A stretch of DNA of 40,002 nucleotides from Rhodospirillales bacterium (GCA_016776725.1 JADHSV010000030.1:1-40002); one strand, 5' to 3'. Shown: positions 24,051-33,255, counted from the stretch's first letter. Translations and numbers: made by a program. Notes: generated from the letters alone by a model not told the origin.

Positions 24051-24751
24051 ATTCCTTCGACTTGACCGAATTTGCTCCCGCCCTGCCCCCCATAGAGGGG
24101 GACACGCGCGCGCGTTTACTGGAGGCCGGCCTGCGCCTGTTCGCGGCACACGGCTATGACGGCGTATCCACGCGCCAGCTGGCCAGCACCGCCGGCGTAA
24201 ACATAGCCGCCATCGGATACCACTTCGGCGGAAAGAAGGAACTTTACCACGCGGTCGTCGAACATCAAGTGGCGGAAACCAGCCCCATCATCGGCCCCGT
24301 CGCCGCCGGTGTGGCCGCCGGGATCGAGGCGTGCGGAAATGACCGGCAGGCGTTGGCCCAAATCGTCACCTCCTTCGTCGGCGGCATGCTGGACGCGTTC
24401 ACCCGAAACGAGAGCATGCAGCTTCGCGCGGCCCTGATCATGCGCGAATACGCCCATCCCACCGACGCGTTTGAAATCCTTTTCGCCGGACGGATCGAAC
24501 CGCTGCACAAAACCATCACCGCCCTCGTGGCGGCGGCGCTGGACCGGACAGTCGATGACCCACTCGCCATCGTTCGCGCCCATGCGGTGATCGGCCAGAT
24601 TTTGATTTTCATGCTGGCGCGCATCGTTCTGTTCGCCCGGCTGGACTGGAAATCCTACGGGCCGGACGAGTTGCAAATGGTCAAAAACGAAGTCACCCAA
24701 TCGGTTCTTATGTCGTTGAACCTGCCGCTGCCCCAATCCGACGGAGAATAG
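24047..24751 (+). CDS. TetR-family regulator with CerR-type C-terminal domain
   Basis: The 234-residue protein has a TetR DNA-binding domain, RARLLEAGLRLFAAHGYDGV and STRQLASTAGVNIAAIGYHF, at about 22-62. Its C-terminal domain is of the CerR/DUF1956 type found in E. coli CecR (YbiH), which represses an HlyD-ABC efflux operon: TRNESMQLRAALIMREYAHP and LARIVLFARLDWKSYGPDEL. Placed between the membrane protein and the RND genes, with 4-bp overlap upstream and 3 bp to the next gene, it most likely represses its own operon and is released by a toxic ligand of the pump. The ligand is unknown. Confidence 0.88.
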   Translation: MNSFDLTEFAPALPPIEGDTRARLLEAGLRLFAAHGYDGVSTRQLASTAGVNIAAIGYHFGGKKELYHAVVEHQVAETSPIIGPVAAGVAAGIEACGNDRQALAQIVTSFVGGMLDAFTRNESMQLRAALIMREYAHPTDAFEILFAGRIEPLHKTITALVAAALDRTVDDPLAIVRAHAVIGQILIFMLARIVLFARLDWKSYGPDELQMVKNEVTQSVLMSLNLPLPQSDGE

Positions 24752-24754
24752 AAA

Positions 24755-26128
24755 ATGAGCATTCGCGACCTTCCGATTTTCAAGCGGATCATATTCATTC
24801 CGGCGGCTTTGCTGGGCGTCGCTGCGCTCGTGATCGCGGTCAAGACCAAGCAACCGCCGGATCGCCAGCCTTTGGCCGAAACGGCCACGAGGGTCCGCGT
24901 CATCGAAGCCCGGGCAACCAGCGTCGTTCCGCGCGCGCTGGGCTTCGGCACGGTCCAGCCCGCCAAAACGTGGGAGGCCGTGGCCGAGGTCGGCGGCAAG
25001 ATCGTGCACATGCATCCGCAATTGAAGAAGGGTGCGATCCTGGAAGAAGGAACGCTGTTACTCAAGATCGACCCGGTGGATTACGAACTGGCAATTACGC
25101 GCATCGAAGCGGGGCTGCGCGCCATTGACGCCAAACTGCGTGAACTGACGACACGAACCAAAAACATAAAGGCCCTGGTCGCCATTGAGGAACGCGCCCT
25201 CGCGCTGAACGAAAAGGACCTGACCCGCCAGCGCACCCTTCTGAAAAAAGGCAACACGTCGCAGGCCAGCGTCGACAAGGAAGAACGCAATTTCCTGACC
25301 CGCACCGAGTCCATTCAGTCGTTGAAGAACGAACTTAACCTTATCCCCGCCCAGCGCGACGAGTTGCGCGCCCAGCGGGCCGATTATGCTGCCCAGGCGG
25401 CCCGTGCCAAGCGCGACCTTGAACGCACGATCGTCAGCGCACCCTTCGATTTGCGCATATCCGAGGTCATGATCGAGGATGCCCAGTTCGCATCCCAAGG
25501 CAAGGTTCTGGCCACCGCCGACGGCATCGACGTGGCCGAAGTGGCGGCGCAATTACCCATCGGCAACATTGCCGCCCTGATCGAACCGGGCAAATCCATC
25601 TCGTTTAACGAAGCCAAATTCATGGACGTCATCAAAGAGGTCATGGATTTCGAGGCCGTGGTTCGTCTGAAGGGCGGCGATCTACAGGCGGAATGGCCGG
25701 CGCGCTTTGCCCGTGTCAGCGACACGGTCGACCCGCAGACCCGCGCCATCGGCATCATCGTCGCCGTGGACGACCCCTACCGGCAGGCCGTTCCGGGCAT
25801 TCATCCGCCGCTGACCAAGAATATGTACGTCGAGGTGGAACTGCGCGCCAAACCGCGCGAGGGGCGCATCGTGGTGCCGCGCAGCGCCATTCACGGGGAT
25901 CGCATCTTTACGGTCGGACCGGACAACCGTTTGAAAACCCGCAACGCCGAGATTGAGTTGCGCCAGACCAACTTCGCCGTCATCACGGATGGCCTGTCGC
26001 CCGGCGAGAAGGTCGTCATCTCGGATCTGATACCCGCCGTCGAGGGGATGCTGCTTGATCCGGTTGAAGATGTGCAGGCCGCCCGCGCCCTTGCCGATGA
26101 GGCCCAGGGCCTGGGAGAGGTTCGATGA
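24755..26128 (+). CDS. RND efflux periplasmic adaptor (membrane-fusion protein)
   Basis: This is a 457-residue adaptor. An N-terminal membrane anchor (RIIFIPAALLGVAALVIAV, about 11-29) is followed by the first half of a lipoyl domain (VVPRALGFGTVQPAKTWEAV) and an alpha-helical hairpin with long Lys/Arg/Glu-rich helices from about 105 to 215. The second lipoyl half is ERTIVSAPFDLRISEV, then come the beta-barrel and a membrane-proximal domain with RIVVPRSAIHGDRIFTVGPD. GGAG lies 8 bases before the ATG, and the stop overlaps the pump gene by 4 bp. It should bridge the RND pump to an outer-membrane channel not encoded in this window. Confidence 0.9.
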   Translation: MSIRDLPIFKRIIFIPAALLGVAALVIAVKTKQPPDRQPLAETATRVRVIEARATSVVPRALGFGTVQPAKTWEAVAEVGGKIVHMHPQLKKGAILEEGTLLLKIDPVDYELAITRIEAGLRAIDAKLRELTTRTKNIKALVAIEERALALNEKDLTRQRTLLKKGNTSQASVDKEERNFLTRTESIQSLKNELNLIPAQRDELRAQRADYAAQAARAKRDLERTIVSAPFDLRISEVMIEDAQFASQGKVLATADGIDVAEVAAQLPIGNIAALIEPGKSISFNEAKFMDVIKEVMDFEAVVRLKGGDLQAEWPARFARVSDTVDPQTRAIGIIVAVDDPYRQAVPGIHPPLTKNMYVEVELRAKPREGRIVVPRSAIHGDRIFTVGPDNRLKTRNAEIELRQTNFAVITDGLSPGEKVVISDLIPAVEGMLLDPVEDVQAARALADEAQGLGEVR

Positions 26129-29100
26129 TCCGCTTTTTCGCCGCGCACCGAACGGCGGCAAATCTGCTGGTTCTCGCGTTTATCGTCCTGGGGCTGGTTG
26201 CCTTGCCCAAAATCAAGCGCGAGACCATGCCCGAAATTCCGCCGCGTGAAATCGAGGTCCGCATCCCCTATCCCGGCGCGTCCGCCATCGACGTGGAACT
26301 GGGACTTTGTCAACGCATTGAAGACGCCGTTGAGGGCATTGAAAACCGCGAGGAAACCCGCTGTGAGTCCCGCGAGGGCCTCGCCGTCGCCACCATTCAA
26401 ATGCTGGAAGGCCACGACTTCGACCGCTTCCTCAATGACATCAAAACCGAGGTCGAGGCGATCGACAACTTCCCCGAAGACGCCGAGTTACCGATCATCA
26501 AACAGTTGGGCCTGTTTGACTTCGTCGCCACCATTGTCGTTACCGGACCGATGTCGGTTCCGCATCTGAAAGCCTATGCCGAAGACATGAAGGATCGGCT
26601 GCTTCTATTGGAGGAGATATCGCAAGTCGACATTAACGGCTTTTCCGAACACCAGATTCGCATTGAACTCCCGCTGGCCACCGTGCGCCAGTTTGGGCTG
26701 GACATCGACGAGATCGCCAACGTCGTATCAAACCAAAGCATCGACCTTCCGGCCGGGTCTATTCAGGCCACGGGGGCGGACGTTCTGATACGCTTTGACG
26801 ACAAGCGCCGAAGCCCGCAGGATTTTGAAGATCTGGTTGTCATCGCCGGCGCCACCGGATCGGAAATTCGCCTGGGCGACATCGCCACGATCACCGACCA
26901 GTTCAAGCTGGATGAAAGCAAGATATTGTTCGACGGCCAGCGTGCCGCCTATCTCGTGGTCAAGAAAACCAAGACCGACGACACCTTGGATGTGATCGAC
27001 GCCGTCCTCGGTTTCCTTGAGGCCGAGCGCCAAACCGCGCCGCCCGCCATGAAGTTTGAAATCACCAAGAATATTTCGTCCATCGTCAGCGACCGCCTGA
27101 ACATGCTGTTGAACAACGGCATGCAGGGTTTGGGCCTGGTCTTCCTGACCATGTGGCTGGTTTTCAGTTTCCGCTTTTCGTTCTGGGTCGCCGCCGCCCT
27201 TCCCGTTTCGTTTATGGGCGCCATCTTCGGCATGCACCTTTTCGGATATTCCTTCGACATGCTGTCCATGGTCGGGCTGCTGATCGCGGTCGGCCTGTTG
27301 GTCGACGATTCCATCGTTATCGCCGAAAACATCGCCAGCCACGTGGCCCGAGGCAAACCCTATATCCAAGCCGCCGTGGACGGCATCAACGAGGTTAAGT
27401 TCGGCGTCATCGCATCGTTTCTGACGACGGTGTGCGTTTTCGGAGCGCTGGCTTTTTTGAAGGGCAATATCGGAAGTATCCTGAAGGTCATTCCCGTGGT
27501 TCTGATCTTGACCCTGACCGTCAGCATGATCGAGGCCTTCCTGATACTGCCCCATCATCTGGCCCACGCATTGAAGGACAAGGTGGGCAAGGAACCCCAC
27601 CCGTTCCGGAAGAAGTTAGAGAACGCCATCGCCTGGGTTCGCGAAGAAATTCTGGGCCGCGTCGTCGATAAGGCCATCGAATGGCGATATCTGAGCCTGG
27701 GCCTGATCGTCGCCCTGCTATTGGGATCGGTCAGCATGCTGGCGGGCGGAACCCTGAAGTTCGTTCCCTTCCCGGACATTGACGGCGACGCCGCCGAGGC
27801 GCGCATTCTTCTGCCGCAAGGCACCCCCTTGCAGCGGACAGAAGAAGTCGTCGCCCATCTGATCACCACGCTCAAGGCCATCAACACCGAACTTTCGCCC
27901 GAGCAACCGGACGGGCAGGACCTGGTTCGCCATATCGGCGTTCAGTACAATTTCAACAGCGATGCGTTTGAGAGCGGCCCCCATGTGGCGACCATAACGG
28001 CCGATTTGCTGGGGGCCGAAATCCGCACGACGAAATTCGATGATTTGGTAAACCTGTGGCGCGAGCGGGCCGGGCCTATACCCGATGTCCTGAACATTAA
28101 ATTCGCCGGCTTCGAGGTTCCCATTGCCGGTCGTCCCATCGACATCCGCCTCATGGGCCGCGACCTCGAAGCCCTCAAAAGCGCTTCGTTGGAACTTCAG
28201 GGTTGGCTGAATTCCTTCAAGGGTGTCCTTGATCTTGCCGATGACCTCCGGCCCGGAAAACCCGAGATGAAGGTCAGTCTGCGCGAGGGCGCGACCGCGC
28301 TGGGCCTGAACGGACGCGCCGTTGCCAGCCAGCTGCGCGCCGCTTTCCAGGGCAAAACCGCCGATGAAATTCAGGTTGGTCCGGAATCCATCGAAATCGA
28401 CGTCCGGTTGGCGTCCAAGGATCGCGACAGTCTTGCCGATCTTGAATATTTCTACGTAACGACCGCCAGCGGAAAACGGGTGCCGCTTAACGCCGCGGCG
28501 TCGCTGGAATACTCCCGCGGATACGCGCGAATTCATCGCATCAACGGGCAACGGACCGTCACCCTTCAGGGCGATGTGGATACGGCTGTAACCAATGCGC
28601 GGGAAATCATCACCGCGTTGAAAAACGATTTCCTCCCCGAATTTGGGCAGCGCCATCCCGGTGTCGCGGTATCCTTTGCCGGACAGGACAAGGAAACGGC
28701 CAAAACGGGCGCATCTTTGCGCGACGGCGCCATTATCGGCATTTTGGGCGTTTTCATTCTGCTGAGTTTCCTTTTCCGCAGCTATATCGAACCCTTCATC
28801 GTTCTGGCGGCCATTCCGCTGACTGTCATCGGCATGGTCTGGGGTCATATGCTGATGGGCATCAACGTGGCCATGCCCAGCATTATGGGACTGGCGTCGC
28901 TGGCGGGCGTCATCGTCAACAACTCGATCTTGCTGATGGAATTTATCCGCATCGGACGGCGCCAGGGGCTAAACGCCGCCGACGCCGCAAGCTCGGCCAG
29001 CCGTATGCGGTTCCGTTCCATCCTGCTGACTTCGGCCACCACGATCATGGGCCTGTTACCGCTACTGCTGGAAAAAAGCCTGCAAGCGCAAATCCTTATT

Positions 29101-29226
29101 CCGCTGGTCACCAGCCTTGCTTTCGGCCTGTTTGTCGGCACGATACTGGTGCTTGTCGCCATTCCCGCGCTATACACCATATTGAATGACTTCGGCCTGA
29201 CCCAAAATGTCGAGGTTGATCAATAG
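26125..29226 (+). CDS. RND-family efflux pump inner-membrane protein (AcrB-like)
   Basis: This 1033-residue, twelve-helix pump has the two-fold repeat of RND exporters. The N-terminal helix (about 12-30) is followed by a porter domain starting PPREIEVRIPYPGASAIDVE. Helix 4 carries the proton-relay pair Asp394-Asp395 in AVGLLVDDSIVIAENIA. The second half has the matching FRSYIEPFIVLAAIPLTVIG and SLAGVIVNNSILLMEFIRIG. Overall pattern and Asp pair fit hydrophobe/amphiphile exporters (HAE-type) rather than heavy-metal ones, which have a different helix-4 motif. It works with the adaptor encoded immediately upstream. The substrate is unknown, but the operon's last two genes hint at organic acids or lactones. 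Confidence 0.93.
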   Translation: MIRFFAAHRTAANLLVLAFIVLGLVALPKIKRETMPEIPPREIEVRIPYPGASAIDVELGLCQRIEDAVEGIENREETRCESREGLAVATIQMLEGHDFDRFLNDIKTEVEAIDNFPEDAELPIIKQLGLFDFVATIVVTGPMSVPHLKAYAEDMKDRLLLLEEISQVDINGFSEHQIRIELPLATVRQFGLDIDEIANVVSNQSIDLPAGSIQATGADVLIRFDDKRRSPQDFEDLVVIAGATGSEIRLGDIATITDQFKLDESKILFDGQRAAYLVVKKTKTDDTLDVIDAVLGFLEAERQTAPPAMKFEITKNISSIVSDRLNMLLNNGMQGLGLVFLTMWLVFSFRFSFWVAAALPVSFMGAIFGMHLFGYSFDMLSMVGLLIAVGLLVDDSIVIAENIASHVARGKPYIQAAVDGINEVKFGVIASFLTTVCVFGALAFLKGNIGSILKVIPVVLILTLTVSMIEAFLILPHHLAHALKDKVGKEPHPFRKKLENAIAWVREEILGRVVDKAIEWRYLSLGLIVALLLGSVSMLAGGTLKFVPFPDIDGDAAEARILLPQGTPLQRTEEVVAHLITTLKAINTELSPEQPDGQDLVRHIGVQYNFNSDAFESGPHVATITADLLGAEIRTTKFDDLVNLWRERAGPIPDVLNIKFAGFEVPIAGRPIDIRLMGRDLEALKSASLELQGWLNSFKGVLDLADDLRPGKPEMKVSLREGATALGLNGRAVASQLRAAFQGKTADEIQVGPESIEIDVRLASKDRDSLADLEYFYVTTASGKRVPLNAAASLEYSRGYARIHRINGQRTVTLQGDVDTAVTNAREIITALKNDFLPEFGQRHPGVAVSFAGQDKETAKTGASLRDGAIIGILGVFILLSFLFRSYIEPFIVLAAIPLTVIGMVWGHMLMGINVAMPSIMGLASLAGVIVNNSILLMEFIRIGRRQGLNAADAASSASRMRFRSILLTSATTIMGLLPLLLEKSLQAQILIPLVTSLAFGLFVGTILVLVAIPALYTILNDFGLTQNVEVDQ

Positions 29227-29237
29227 GGGGGGGAAAG

Positions 29238-30245
29238 ATGGCCTTTCGACCGAACGTGTTCCTGGATCACAACACCGAGGATCGCGAGATTTATTACGGT
29301 CGCGCGTTGCCGCATCTTGAGGAATTGGCCGAGGTGCGGATCAATCCGCATGATCGCAACATGACGACGCCCGAGATCATCGAAATTGCAGCCGATTGCG
29401 ACATCATCATCTCGCACCGGGCAACGCCGGGGGAAACGGCGCTGTTCGACCAATCGCCACGCCTGCTTGCCTTTTTGCGAACGGCGCTGGACGTCAGCAC
29501 GGTGGATATCGAAGCGGCGTCCCGAAACGGTGTGCTGGTCGCCAACGCGGGCACCACCTTTATCGACGCCACCGCCGAACTGGCGCTGGGTCTGATGCTG
29601 GATGTGGCCCGCGACATCACGGCCTCGACGGTCGACTACCACGCCGGAAGCATTCCGCCATCGAACATGGGCCTTCAATTGTCGGGCAGCACGGCAGGCA
29701 TCATCGGGTATGGCGACGTGGGAAGCCGCCTGTGCGAAATTCTGGTAGCGCTCGGCATGAAGGTGCTGGTAAGCGACCCCTATAAGAAGGTCGAGCGCGA
29801 CGGTATGCAGCAGGTCGATCTTCAAACCCTTTTGGCCGAGTCAGATTTCGTTCTTCCCCTGGCCATCGCCAACGCGGAAACCGAAAATATGATCGGCGCC
29901 GATGAATTTGCCCTGATGAAAAGCTCGGCCGTCTTCGTCAACGTTTCGCGCGGCAACCTTGTGGATGAGAAGGCGCTGGAAGCCGCTTTTACACAAGGCC
30001 GCTTCGCCAAGCTGGCGCTCGACGTGGGCCGCGCCGAAGACCAGCGGCCCTCGCCCCATATTGCGTCCCTGCCGGGCGTTGTGGCGACGCCTCATCTGGG
30101 CGGGCTAACCGGCGAAAACGCCTTTGCCCAAACCATGAGCAGCGTCGAACAACTTGCGGCCATCATCAACGGACAAATTCCCGAACGCGCGCTGAATGCT
30201 GAGCAGGCGACGCGCCTTCGTAAATTCTGGGAGGAAATGAAATGA
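29238..30245 (+). CDS. NAD(P)-dependent D-2-hydroxyacid dehydrogenase (phosphoglycerate-dehydrogenase-like)
   Basis: The 335-residue enzyme has the Rossmann motif GIIGYGDVG (154-162) followed by VLVSDPYKK. The catalytic trio of the family is present: Arg238 (NVSRGNLVD), Glu267 (DVGRAED) and His286 (TPHLGG). It lacks the regulatory ACT domain of SerA. Such enzymes reduce 2-keto acids or oxidise D-2-hydroxy acids, and the true substrate is not evident. It starts 11 bp after the pump stop behind a G-rich ribosome site (8 Gs then GAAAG) and overlaps the next gene by 4 bp, so it is probably co-transcribed with the efflux genes. Confidence 0.85.
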   Translation: MAFRPNVFLDHNTEDREIYYGRALPHLEELAEVRINPHDRNMTTPEIIEIAADCDIIISHRATPGETALFDQSPRLLAFLRTALDVSTVDIEAASRNGVLVANAGTTFIDATAELALGLMLDVARDITASTVDYHAGSIPPSNMGLQLSGSTAGIIGYGDVGSRLCEILVALGMKVLVSDPYKKVERDGMQQVDLQTLLAESDFVLPLAIANAETENMIGADEFALMKSSAVFVNVSRGNLVDEKALEAAFTQGRFAKLALDVGRAEDQRPSPHIASLPGVVATPHLGGLTGENAFAQTMSSVEQLAAIINGQIPERALNAEQATRLRKFWEEMK

Positions 30246-31069
30246 GTGAAAAGGCTCCGAAACTGGCCGCGCCCGCGGGTGCGTACGACACCCACATGCA
30301 TTTTTATAACGCCAAATATCCGACCGCGGCGACGGCGTTATCGACACCGCCTGACGCGTGGGTCGACGATTACAAAAAAATCCAGCAGCGCCTGGGACTG
30401 GAGCGCGTGGTCGTGGTTCAGCCCACCACCTACGGAACCGACAATTCGGCGCAACTGTCGGCGATGGCGGCGTTCGGCGACAACGCGCGCGGCGTCATGG
30501 TGGCAGACACGTCCACCACCGACGAAGAACTGGACCGCCTGACCAAACTGGGCGTGCGCGGCGTGCGCTTTCACATGCTGCCGGGCGGCGCGGTACCGTG
30601 GGATATTCTCGAAGAAATGGCCGCCAGGGTTTTCAATTTCGGCTGGCACGTGCAATTGCAAACCAACGGCCGCGAATTTCCCGAGCGCGCCGAGATGCTC
30701 ATGAAGCTTCCGGGCACGCTGGTGATCGATCATGTGGGCCGGTTCATGGGCCCGGTCCCGGTGGAAGACGCCGCGTTCAAGGCGCTTCTGGGTTTCCTGG
30801 ACAGCGGCCGCTGCTGGGTAAAATTGTCGGCCCCCTACGAATCGTCCGTCTCCGGCCCGCCCGATTGGACCGACGTAAAGCCCGAAGCCCGCGCCCTGGC
30901 GAAACATGCGCCCGAGCGCATGTTGTGGGCCAGCAACTGGCCGCACCCGGGCCAGGCAAGCCCGCCCGATGAAGCCGATCTGATGGATTTGCTGCTTGAT
31001 TGGGTGGACGACGAGGCGACGCGAAACCGCATCCTCGTCGATAATCCGGCTGAATTGTACGGGTTTTAG
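30242..31069 (+). CDS. amidohydrolase-superfamily protein, LigI / D-galactarolactone isomerase-like
   Basis: The 275-residue TIM-barrel protein opens its barrel with GAYDTHMHFYNAKYP (His18, His20), continues with VVVVQPTTYGTDN and VIDHVGR (His164), and ends with RMLWASNWPHPGQA. This layout is that of COG3618 enzymes such as 2-pyrone-4,6-dicarboxylate hydrolase (LigI) and D-galactarolactone isomerase. In LigI the last motif has a catalytic Asp; here it is Asn232, which I recall as a feature of the galactarolactone isomerase branch. A lactone hydrolase or isomerase is therefore likely, while a sugar or aromatic substrate cannot be decided. It overlaps the dehydrogenase by 4 bp and converges on accA with a 6-bp gap. 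Confidence 0.82.
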   Translation: MSEKAPKLAAPAGAYDTHMHFYNAKYPTAATALSTPPDAWVDDYKKIQQRLGLERVVVVQPTTYGTDNSAQLSAMAAFGDNARGVMVADTSTTDEELDRLTKLGVRGVRFHMLPGGAVPWDILEEMAARVFNFGWHVQLQTNGREFPERAEMLMKLPGTLVIDHVGRFMGPVPVEDAAFKALLGFLDSGRCWVKLSAPYESSVSGPPDWTDVKPEARALAKHAPERMLWASNWPHPGQASPPDEADLMDLLLDWVDDEATRNRILVDNPAELYGF

Positions 31070-31075
31070 GGGCTG

Positions 31076-32032
31076 TTAGCTTAGGCCGACCTTGCCCATT
31101 TCCAGGAACTTTTCGCGGCGCTTGGCTTTAATGGCGCCGCGTTCCATGCCTGCGAATTGATCGAGAGCCTTTTCCAGGGCTTCGCCAACCGAGACAATGG
31201 TTTCCTCCGGGCTGCGGTGCGCGCCGCCGAGCGGCTCGATGATCACGTCGTCGATAATATTCAACTGCGACAGATCCTGCGCCGTCAGTTTCAGCGCCTC
31301 GGCCGCGTCCGCCGCCAGATCGCCATCGCGCCACAAAATCGAGGCGCAGCCTTCCGGTGAAATGACCGAATAGATGGAATGCTCGAGCATCAGCACGGTA
31401 TTGGCCGCGGCGATGGCGATGGCCCCGCCGGACCCGCCCTCACCGATCACCACACTGATAAGCGGCACATGCAGCGACAGGCACGTTTCGATGCTTCGCG
31501 CAATGGCTTCGGCCTGTCCGCGTTCTTCGGCGTCAATGCCCGGATAGGCGCCCGCCGTGTCAACCAGCGCGACAACCGGCAACCCAAAGCGGTCGGCCAT
31601 TTTCATCAGGCGTTGGGCCTTGCGGTATCCCTCGGGCCTGGCCATGCCGAAATTGTGCTTCATGCGCGATTCGGTATCGTTGCCCTTTTCCTGGCCCAGG
31701 ACCATCACCGAATGCCCCCGAAGGCGCCCAAGCCCGCCGACGATAGCCTCGTCCTCGGCGAACAGGCGGTCGCCGGCCAAGGGGGTATAGTCGTCGATCA
31801 GCGCGCCGATATAATCAAGCGTATTGGGCCGGTCGGGATGGCGCGCAACCTGGGTTTTTTGCCACGGCGTCAATTTCGCGTAAGTCTGGTCAAGCAGCTT
31901 TTCGACCTTGGTCTGAAGCTTGCCTACTTCTTCGGCGATATTCAACTCGCCGTCGCCCGTCAGATGCCGAAGCTCTTCGATCTTGCCTTCAAGTTCGGCA
32001 ATGGGCTTTTCGAAATCGAGGAAATTGTGCAT
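31076..32032 (-). CDS. accA: acetyl-CoA carboxylase carboxyltransferase, alpha subunit
   Basis: The 318-residue protein (E. coli AccA has 319) transfers the carboxyl group from biotin to acetyl-CoA together with AccD, making malonyl-CoA for fatty acids. It begins with the usual helical lead [20 protein letters not shown]. It contains [52 protein letters not shown] and the oxyanion-forming [15 protein letters not shown], then [15 protein letters not shown]. Downstream of mcl1 on the minus strand but separated from it by about 100 bp with a strong hairpin, so it probably has its own expression. Confidence 0.96.
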   Translation of the reverse strand: MHNFLDFEKPIAELEGKIEELRHLTGDGELNIAEEVGKLQTKVEKLLDQTYAKLTPWQKTQVARHPDRPNTLDYIGALIDDYTPLAGDRLFAEDEAIVGGLGRLRGHSVMVLGQEKGNDTESRMKHNFGMARPEGYRKAQRLMKMADRFGLPVVALVDTAGAYPGIDAEERGQAEAIARSIETCLSLHVPLISVVIGEGGSGGAIAIAAANTVLMLEHSIYSVISPEGCASILWRDGDLAADAAEALKLTAQDLSQLNIIDDVIIEPLGGAHRSPEETIVSVGEALEKALDQFAGMERGAIKAKRREKFLEMGKVGLS

Positions 32033-32081
32033 GGCGTTTTCCTACCACGGCATCGGGCCAAAGGCGAAGCCAAATATGCGT

Positions 32082-32108
32082 CCGGCGGCGCGTAACACGC
32101 GCCGCCGG
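32082..32108 (-). terminator. strong 12-bp hairpin between mcl1 and accA
   Basis: CCGGCGGCGCGT (32082-32093) and ACGCGCCGCCGG (32097-32108) are perfect inverted complements around a 3-base loop, very stable and GC-only apart from one pair. It is 24 bp past the mcl1 stop. There is no U-run after it on the minus strand, so it may be a transcript-end stabiliser, a pause or attenuator before accA, or a factor-dependent terminator. Confidence 0.55.
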
Positions 32109-32131
32109 CACAAACTGAACCGAAATGAAAA

Positions 32132-33112
32132 CTAGGCGCGAGACGCGATCTGCTCGGCCTTGCCCACCAGGTTTTCGGCCTGCTTGATCGAGGCAATGTC
32201 GATCAGGCGTCCGTCCAGGGAAACCGCGCCCAGGCCATCCTTGGCGGCCTGTTCCATGGCTTCGAGGATACGCTTGGCCTGAGTGACTTCCTTCTCGCTC
32301 GGCGTGAACAGGCCGTTGGCGAGGTCGATCTGGCTCGGATGGATCGCCCACTTGCCTTCGCAACCCAGAACCGACGAACGGTTGGCTTGCGCCATGTAAC
32401 CGTCGGGATCGGAGAAATCGCCGAACGGGCCGTCGATGGGACGCAGGCCGTTGGCGCGCGCGGCGACAACCATGCGGGCGACCGCATAGTGCCACATGTC
32501 GCCCCAATGGACGTCGCGGTTACCGGCGTCGTCGGCATCGGTCAGAACGTGATACATGGGGTTCGGGCCACCGATGACGGTGGTGCGGGCCTTGGTCGAC
32601 GCGGCATAGTCGGCGACGCCGAAGTGCAGCGATTCGTTACGCGGGCTGGCGGCGGCGATTTCGTTGACGTTGGCCATGCCCAGCGCGGTCTCGATGATCA
32701 GTTCGAAGCCGATCTTCTTTTCGACGCCACAGGCCATTTCGACCTGGGAAACCAGCATGTCGAGGGCGTAAACGTCGGAAACGGTGCCGACCTTGGGGAT
32801 CATGATCAGGTCGAGCTTGCCCGGGGCCTTCTCGATGATGTCGATGACGTCTTGATACATGAAGTGGGTGTCGAGGCCGTTGATGCGAACGGAAATGGCC
32901 TTGCCACTCCAGTCCAGATCGTTCAGGGCTTCGACGACGTTCTTGCGGGCCTGCACCTTGTCGTCGGGCGCAACGGCGTCTTCAAGGTCAAGGAAGACGA
33001 CGTCGGCGTTGCTGGCCGCGGCCTTTTCAAGGAATTTCGGGTTCGAACCCGGAACCGCAAATTCGGTGCGGTTCAGACGCGCGGTGCACTGTTCTACAAT
33101 ATGGAAACTCAT
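32132..33112 (-). CDS. mcl1: L-malyl-CoA / beta-methylmalyl-CoA lyase (CitE-like superfamily)
   Basis: The 326-residue protein closely follows Rhodobacter Mcl1 in length and motifs: FAVPGSNPKFLEKAAASNAD, VFLDLEDAVAPDDK, Arg76 (SVRINGLDT), IMIPKVGTVSDVYALD, Glu141 (ELIIETALGM) and Asp168 (FGVADYAAST) for Mg2+ and CoA-ester binding, then GPFGDFSDPDGYMAQA, GCEGKWAIHPSQI and GRLIDIASIKQAENLV. Mcl1 cleaves malyl-CoA to acetyl-CoA and glyoxylate and beta-methylmalyl-CoA to propionyl-CoA and glyoxylate, in the ethylmalonyl-CoA, serine or 3-hydroxypropionate routes. GGGAGGAGA precedes the ATG. No other genes of those routes are in the window, so the physiological reaction is inferred from the family. 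Confidence 0.9.
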   Translation of the reverse strand: MSFHIVEQCTARLNRTEFAVPGSNPKFLEKAAASNADVVFLDLEDAVAPDDKVQARKNVVEALNDLDWSGKAISVRINGLDTHFMYQDVIDIIEKAPGKLDLIMIPKVGTVSDVYALDMLVSQVEMACGVEKKIGFELIIETALGMANVNEIAAASPRNESLHFGVADYAASTKARTTVIGGPNPMYHVLTDADDAGNRDVHWGDMWHYAVARMVVAARANGLRPIDGPFGDFSDPDGYMAQANRSSVLGCEGKWAIHPSQIDLANGLFTPSEKEVTQAKRILEAMEQAAKDGLGAVSLDGRLIDIASIKQAENLVGKAEQIASRA

Positions 33113-33255
33113 AGCTTATCTCCTCCCGGAAGAAATTAGGGATCATGGGTGTATCTGATTATCGTTGGGGCGCAAAGCTACGCCTCGTAAAATCTCTCGC
33201 GAGTTATAACCAAAGGTCCAAACCGCCACTAGGCGTTTTTTCGCATACTGGAACG

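Noticed and set aside
33227-33244. CGCC-ACTA-GGCG followed by six T on the plus strand, a possible terminator
   Set aside because: The stem is only 4 bp, and no plus-strand gene ends there. In the xerD direction it is followed by too few T.
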